A stretch of 20,501 nucleotides of DNA from Vicinamibacteria bacterium. GTDB lineage: Bacteria > Acidobacteriota > Vicinamibacteria > Vicinamibacterales > UBA2999. The number at the start of each line of letters is the position of its first letter. Position 1 is the stretch's first letter. This document shows positions 17,120 through 20,501 of this stretch, piece by piece. Location: positions 1-20,501 of the forward strand of contig JAICQE010000065.1 of the NCBI GenBank assembly GCA_025938035.1, read 5' to 3'. Position numbers and translations under genes: made by a program. The notes under the pieces are model-generated. The model had not been told where the DNA came from and did no database searches. It worked only from the letters and a program-made list of their open reading frames with translations.

Positions 17120-19281
17120 TGAAGGAATGCTTCCGCAGGTTCCGGGGGCCTGAAGGCCTCCGGCTCCCGACATTCGTGGCCTTCGCGCTGGTAGCCGGAG
17201 GCCTTCAGGCCTCCGGACACGCGCAACAGCAGAACCAGCAGCCCGCTCAGCCTGTCTTCCGGACCACCCAGCGGCTGATCGTCACAACGGTCACCGTCAG
17301 AGACAGGGACGGTCGCCCGATCGAAGGCCTCACCGCGAAGGACTTCATCGTCACGGAGGACAATCAGCCGCAGAGCATCGCGTTCGTCGAGTATCAGCGG
17401 CTGGATTCGCAGACGCCGCTGCCGCCGCTGTCGTCGACAGTCACGCTGGCAGACGCGACCCCGGCACCGCCGCCAGCACCCTCGGATGTTCCGGCCGTCG
17501 TCAACTCCACGATCCGGCCTCCAACGGCCGGCGATGACCGGTTCCGGAACCGGCGGCTGATCGTCCTGTACTTCGACCTCTCGGCCACCCCACCGCCGGA
17601 TCAGATTCGCGCGTACGACGCCGCGCTCACGTACCTCGACAAGCAGATGACGCCGGCGGATCTCGTCGCCATCATGACCTTCGGCGGCGGCGCCGTCCGC
17701 GTGAAGCAGGACTTCACCGACGACCGCGCCAAGCTGCGCGAGGTCATCTACGTCCTCGTGTACGGCGAGGACAAGGACGGCGACGGCGAGCGCGACCCCG
17801 AGGACCCGAGCACGGCATTCGGCCAGAACGACGCCGAGTTCAACATCTTCAACACCGACCGCCAGCTGTCGGCGCTGCAGACCGCGGTCAGCATGCTCCG
17901 TCCGCTCCCCGAGCAGAAGTCGCTCGTCTTCTTCGCGAGCAATCTGCGGCTCAACGGCACCGACAACAATGCGCAGCTGCGCGCGACGACCAACGCCGCC
18001 ATCCGCGCCAACGTGCAGATCTTCCCTGTGGACGCCCGTGGACTCGTGGCCAGCGCGCCCCTGGGCGACGCCAACCAGCGCTCACCCGGCGGCATCGGCA
18101 TGTTCACCGGCGCGCTCGCCCAGCAGGCGATCAACCGATTCCAGCGATCGCAGGACACGCTCTACGCGCTCGCCAAGGACACCGGGGGCACGGCGATGTT
18201 CGACTACAACGACCTGTCACTCGGCATCAAGCAGGCCGCCGACGCGCAGACGAGCTACTACATCATCGGCTTCTACAGCACGCATACCGAGAACGACGGC
18301 AAGTACCGCCGCGTGAGAGTCAGTCTGGCGAATACCGCCCTGCAGGCGGACCTCAACTACCGGCAAGGGTATTTCGCCGACAAGGAATGGGCGAAGCAGT
18401 CCACGGCGGATCGTGAGCGTCAGCTCGAGGAGGCACTGATGCTCGACAATCCGATCACCGACATCCCCATCGCGCTGGAATTGAACTACTTCCAGCTCAA
18501 TAGCGCCGAGTACTTCATTCCCGTGGCCGTGAAGATCCCCGGCAGCGAGCTGGAGATCGCCCGGAAGCGCGGCGCGCAGCGCCTGCAGCTCGACTTCCTG
18601 GTGGAGGTCAAGGACGACTACGGCGTCACACAGCAGAACATGCGGGACGGCATGGAGTTCCGCCTCTCCGACGAGAACGCGGCCCTCCTGAGCACGCGTC
18701 CGATCCAGTACGAGACGGGCTTCACGTTGCTGCCCGGGAAGTACGTGATCAAGTTCCTGGCCCGGGACGCCGAGGTCGGCCGCATCGGCACCTTCCAGAC
18801 GAACTTCACGATCCCGAACCTCAATCGCGAAGACAAGAAGCTGCCGATCAGCTCGGTGGTTCTCGCGAGCCAGCGGCAGTCGATGAGCGACGCATTGTTC
18901 AGCGTCAAGACGACGGACAAGAACAACGTCGGAAACCCGCTCATCATCGGGAACGAGAAGCTGCTGCCGAGCGTGACGCGCGTGTTCAGCCGGTCGCGCG
19001 ACATGTACATCTACCTGCAGGCGTACGAGCGCAACGCGACCGAAGCGCAGGATCCGGTGCTGGCGTTCGTCACGTTCTACAAGGACGGGGTGAAGGCCTT
19101 CGAAACCCAGCCGGTCGCGGTCACCGACGGGATGCATCCGCGGTCGAAGGCCGTGCCGATCAGAATCAGCGTTCCACTCGAGAGCTTACCGCCGGGCCGC
19201 TACGACTGCCAGGTCACCGTGCTCGAACCCGCCGGCCAGAAGGTGGCGTTCTGGCAGGCGCCAATCGGGATCGTGCCGTAA
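17119..19281 (+). CDS. Secreted VWFA-related protein (acidobacterial TIGR03436 type)
   Basis: 720 aa; ATG at 17119 shares a base with the upstream stop (TGATG), with GAGG (17110-17113) before it. The signal peptide ends near GHAQQ (about 36) and is partly encoded by a palindromic repeat pair. N-terminal module: TTQRLIVTTVTVRDRDGRPIEGLTAKDFIVTEDNQPQ (about 50-86), typical of TIGR03436. The VWA fold is at about 145-425, with RRLIVLYFDLSATPP in place of the perfect DxSxS metal site, EQKSLVFFASNLRL and ANVQIFPVDARGL. An acidic loop DKDGDGERDPED (218-229) fits the DxDxDGxxDxxD calcium-binding pattern. The C-terminal 290 residues (LEEALMLDNPITDIPIALELNYF onward) are unassigned beta-rich sequence. 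The role may be surface adhesion or assembly with the receptor. Confidence 0.9.
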   Translation: MKECFRRFRGPEGLRLPTFVAFALVAGGLQASGHAQQQNQQPAQPVFRTTQRLIVTTVTVRDRDGRPIEGLTAKDFIVTEDNQPQSIAFVEYQRLDSQTPLPPLSSTVTLADATPAPPPAPSDVPAVVNSTIRPPTAGDDRFRNRRLIVLYFDLSATPPPDQIRAYDAALTYLDKQMTPADLVAIMTFGGGAVRVKQDFTDDRAKLREVIYVLVYGEDKDGDGERDPEDPSTAFGQNDAEFNIFNTDRQLSALQTAVSMLRPLPEQKSLVFFASNLRLNGTDNNAQLRATTNAAIRANVQIFPVDARGLVASAPLGDANQRSPGGIGMFTGALAQQAINRFQRSQDTLYALAKDTGGTAMFDYNDLSLGIKQAADAQTSYYIIGFYSTHTENDGKYRRVRVSLANTALQADLNYRQGYFADKEWAKQSTADRERQLEEALMLDNPITDIPIALELNYFQLNSAEYFIPVAVKIPGSELEIARKRGAQRLQLDFLVEVKDDYGVTQQNMRDGMEFRLSDENAALLSTRPIQYETGFTLLPGKYVIKFLARDAEVGRIGTFQTNFTIPNLNREDKKLPISSVVLASQRQSMSDALFSVKTTDKNNVGNPLIIGNEKLLPSVTRVFSRSRDMYIYLQAYERNATEAQDPVLAFVTFYKDGVKAFETQPVAVTDGMHPRSKAVPIRISVPLESLPPGRYDCQVTVLEPAGQKVAFWQAPIGIVP
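17142..17216. repeat. Inverted pair of 22-bp palindromic elements (REPIN-like) inside the VWFA signal peptide
   Basis: Two 22-bp elements lie at 17142-17163 and 17195-17216. The second has perfect 10-bp arms CCGGAGGCCT and AGGCCTCCGG around two central bases. The first is its reverse complement with one mismatch (CCGGGGGCCT arm). They are 31 bp apart, the layout of paired REP elements. The whole unit is in frame and encodes GPEGLRLP and AGGLQASG in the signal peptide. The gene remains open. Confidence 0.82.
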
Positions 19282-19296
19282 GGCGGACTCTCAAAT

Positions 19297-19369
19297 CCCA
19301 AATCCCAAATCCCAAACCCCAAATTCCAAGAACCTGAACCCTTTGGGAAGTTGGGCGTTGGGAATGGGG
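19297..19369. repeat. C-rich heptamer repeat followed by a G-rich tract; two quadruplex motifs on opposite strands
   Basis: CCC runs at 19297, 19304, 19311 and a CCCC run at 19317-19320 form an (AAATCCC)n array. On the minus strand they are four G-tracts with loops of 4, 4 and 3. GGG runs at 19345, 19353, 19360 and a GGGG run at 19366-19369 form four G-tracts on the plus strand, with loops of 5, 4 and 3. Both fit the G3+N1-7 rule. The array lies between the VWFA stop and the CPXCG gene, whose ATG is 20 bases after the last G. Confidence 0.85.
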
Positions 19370-19388
19370 CGTTCCTGGACGCTCCACA

Positions 19389-19574
19389 ATGGAAGATTCG
19401 TTCGTCGTCACCTGCCCCTACTGCGGCGAAGAGGTCGAGATCTACGTCGAGCCCGACGTTTTCGGCACGTTCGTGCAGGATTGCGAGGTGTGCTGCAATC
19501 CATGGCGCGTGCGCGTCTCGGGCCGAGGGGACGACCGCACCGTTGACGTCAACCGGGGCGACGGGTCGGACTAG
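19389..19574 (+). CDS. CPXCG-type cysteine-rich small protein
   Basis: 61 aa; ATG at 19389, no strong ribosome site (only GGAC around 19377). The sequence MEDSFVVTCPYCGEEVEIYVEPD, then FGTFVQDCEVCCNPWRVRVSGRG, matches the CPXCG family. CPYCG near residue 9 and DCEVCC near residue 31 supply four cysteines (CxxC twice), expected to form a zinc ribbon. The tail is acidic. It is cytoplasmic, has no known partner and occurs in many Gram-negative bacteria. It is separated from the VWFA gene by repeat sequence and faces a minus-strand gene 22 bases away. It is too short for more to be said; family membership is convincing from the paired cysteine motifs. Confidence 0.9.
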   Translation: MEDSFVVTCPYCGEEVEIYVEPDVFGTFVQDCEVCCNPWRVRVSGRGDDRTVDVNRGDGSD

Positions 19575-19595
19575 AGCTGAACGAGGACGGGGACA

Positions 19596-20123
19596 CTACT
19601 CGACCCGCCAGAAGCGAACCACCACGTCGTCGGGATAGCGTTCGCCCGTGCCGACGAACACGGACCGGACGAGCCACTGCAGATCCGGCGCTGCGGTCTC
19701 GAACGTGGGCACGGTGCGGAAATACACCAGCGACGGATCGACGACTTCTCCCCCCAGCAGCCTCTTCATGACCTCGGGTGGAGCATCCCGGAGCCCCTTG
19801 TTCTGTACGTAGATGATCTGCCCGCGATCGGTTTCGAGGGTGTAACGCGTGTCGAGCTGCGAAAAGCCGTCCGTCTGAATCAGCTGCCAATCGGCGCCAC
19901 CTGGCAGGACCTTGCCGCGAAGCCGGGGGCCTTCGAACGTGCCGCCGAGGATCTGGACGATACGGCGGCGGCCTCCGTTGACCTGTCCTACCTCGGTTGG
20001 CGGGCCGACCTTTGCGCGCAACTCGAAAGCCAACGTCAACCGGGGCGCGGGAGGCGCCTGCCCTTGCGCGCCGACGGATGCTGCTGCCAGGAACGCCACG
20101 ACGAGAAGAGCCGCCGTCCGCAT
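19596..20123 (-). CDS. DUF3237 (UPF0311)-type secreted protein
   Basis: 175 aa; ATG at 20123 overlaps the stop of the upstream gene (TGATG on the minus strand). A signal peptide is clear: MRTAALLVVAFLAAASVGAQ. The mature part has the DUF3237 pattern: LTLAFELRAKVGPPTEVG, RRRIVQILGGTFEGPRLRGKVLPGGADWQLIQTDG, QLDTRYTLETDRGQIIYVQNKGLR, VYFRTVPTFET and LQWLVRSVFVGTGER. Family length is about 150, so this is complete. DUF3237 proteins are small beta-barrel proteins of unknown reaction, often beside hydrolases or oxidoreductases. Here it is the last gene of a minus-strand operon that extends past the right edge. Confidence 0.9.
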   Translation of the reverse strand: MRTAALLVVAFLAAASVGAQGQAPPAPRLTLAFELRAKVGPPTEVGQVNGGRRRIVQILGGTFEGPRLRGKVLPGGADWQLIQTDGFSQLDTRYTLETDRGQIIYVQNKGLRDAPPEVMKRLLGGEVVDPSLVYFRTVPTFETAAPDLQWLVRSVFVGTGERYPDDVVVRFWRVE

Positions 20124-20501
20124 CAGCGTTCCGCGGGGGCCGGCGTGCGCGTGAAGAGCGACGGGTTCTTCAGATACTCACGATATCGATCGGGATCGAG
20201 GTTGTTCTCCGCGCACGAGTACTCGCGCACGCGCGCACCCTCACGGAACATCAGCGTCGCGCGAATCGACCAGGGTTTGGTGAAGACCTTGGGATCCTCG
20301 ATGATGGCTTCGTAGTTCATCTGGTCGCGGTCCACGCGGGTGAAGCGTTCGGTGATGCGAAGCGCGTCGCTGGTGAAGACGCCGTTGCTGACCCAGCCGC
20401 CTTCCTTGAAGTTCACCGCCTCGACGACCAGCGTGTCGTCGTCCCATCGGGCCACCGAGTTGCCCATGAACGCGGGCTCCATGTCGTCCGGGTGGCTGAC
20501 G
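20123..20501 (-). CDS. C-terminal part of an unidentified protein, 5' end outside the window
   Basis: The minus-strand frame is open from the right edge to TGA at 20125-20123, with about 125 residues visible. The ATG at 20482 is internal, since VSHPDD precedes it in frame. Motifs: FMGNSVARWDDDTLVVEAVNF, SDALRITERFTRVDRDQMNYEAIIEDPKVFTKPWSIRATL, and REYSCAENNLDPDRYREYL. Proteins with this G-x-S-x-x-x-W-D-x-D-T-L-V-V-x-x-x-N-F pattern are common in Acidobacteria and related soil bacteria and are annotated as hypothetical. I know no function. It is coupled to the DUF3237-type gene by a TGATG overlap, so the two probably act together. Confidence 0.82.
   Translation of the reverse strand, partial: VSHPDDMEPAFMGNSVARWDDDTLVVEAVNFKEGGWVSNGVFTSDALRITERFTRVDRDQMNYEAIIEDPKVFTKPWSIRATLMFREGARVREYSCAENNLDPDRYREYLKNPSLFTRTPAPAER

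Noticed and set aside
1..20501. CRISPR array, tRNA or rRNA genes
   Set aside because: The only regular repeats have units of 7-9 bp without spacers, and no tRNA- or rRNA-like sequence was recognised.

Overview
The window looks like a GC-rich chromosomal segment of an acidobacterium, most likely an uncultured soil member near Vicinamibacteria or Solibacter. The evidence is the set of lineage-typical families: several TIGR03435/DUF3738 domains, an acidobacterial VWFA-related protein (TIGR03436 type), an Oar-like TonB-dependent receptor with a carboxypeptidase-regulatory-like domain, and a PadR repressor with its membrane partner. This is inferred from protein motifs, not from a search.

Layout. 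1-158: tail of a DUF1080-type protein, then a 7-bp tandem repeat. 462-1382: a short integron-type cassette array on the minus strand, with two genes (a DUF1330-like protein and an unknown 104-aa protein) each followed directly by an attC-like site; no integrase is visible. 1448-1849: remnant of an IS630-type transposase. 1839-2885: PadR repressor and membrane protein behind a clear promoter with a double operator. 2943-3568: IS5-type transposase with a -1 frame change at an A6G4 run, cut off at its 3' end exactly where the next promoter begins.

3568-12820: two BlaI/BlaR1-like modules. Module 1 is BlaI (3613) plus a 902-aa protein with an M56 metallopeptidase between two DUF3738 domains. Module 2 is BlaI (7704) plus two tandem-duplicated M56-DUF3738 proteins (8144 and 10220). 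A minus-strand ECF sigma factor and a small two-helix membrane protein lie between the modules. In place of the penicillin-binding sensor domain of classical BlaR1, these proteins carry DUF3738.

12978-19281: an operon of a secreted stand-alone DUF3738 protein, the TonB-dependent receptor and a VWFA-related secreted protein, with overlapping stops and starts. Its promoter has a BlaI-type operator (TACA-N2-TGTA) very similar to that of module 1, although no BlaI gene lies next to it. The working model is that module BlaI repressors are inactivated by M56 receptors that sense something through DUF3738, and that this releases an envelope operon that also carries DUF3738. The ligand is unknown.

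19297-20501: paired C-rich and G-rich quadruplex-type tracts, a small CPXCG zinc-ribbon protein, and a convergent minus-strand pair (a DUF3237-like secreted protein and the end of an unidentified protein).
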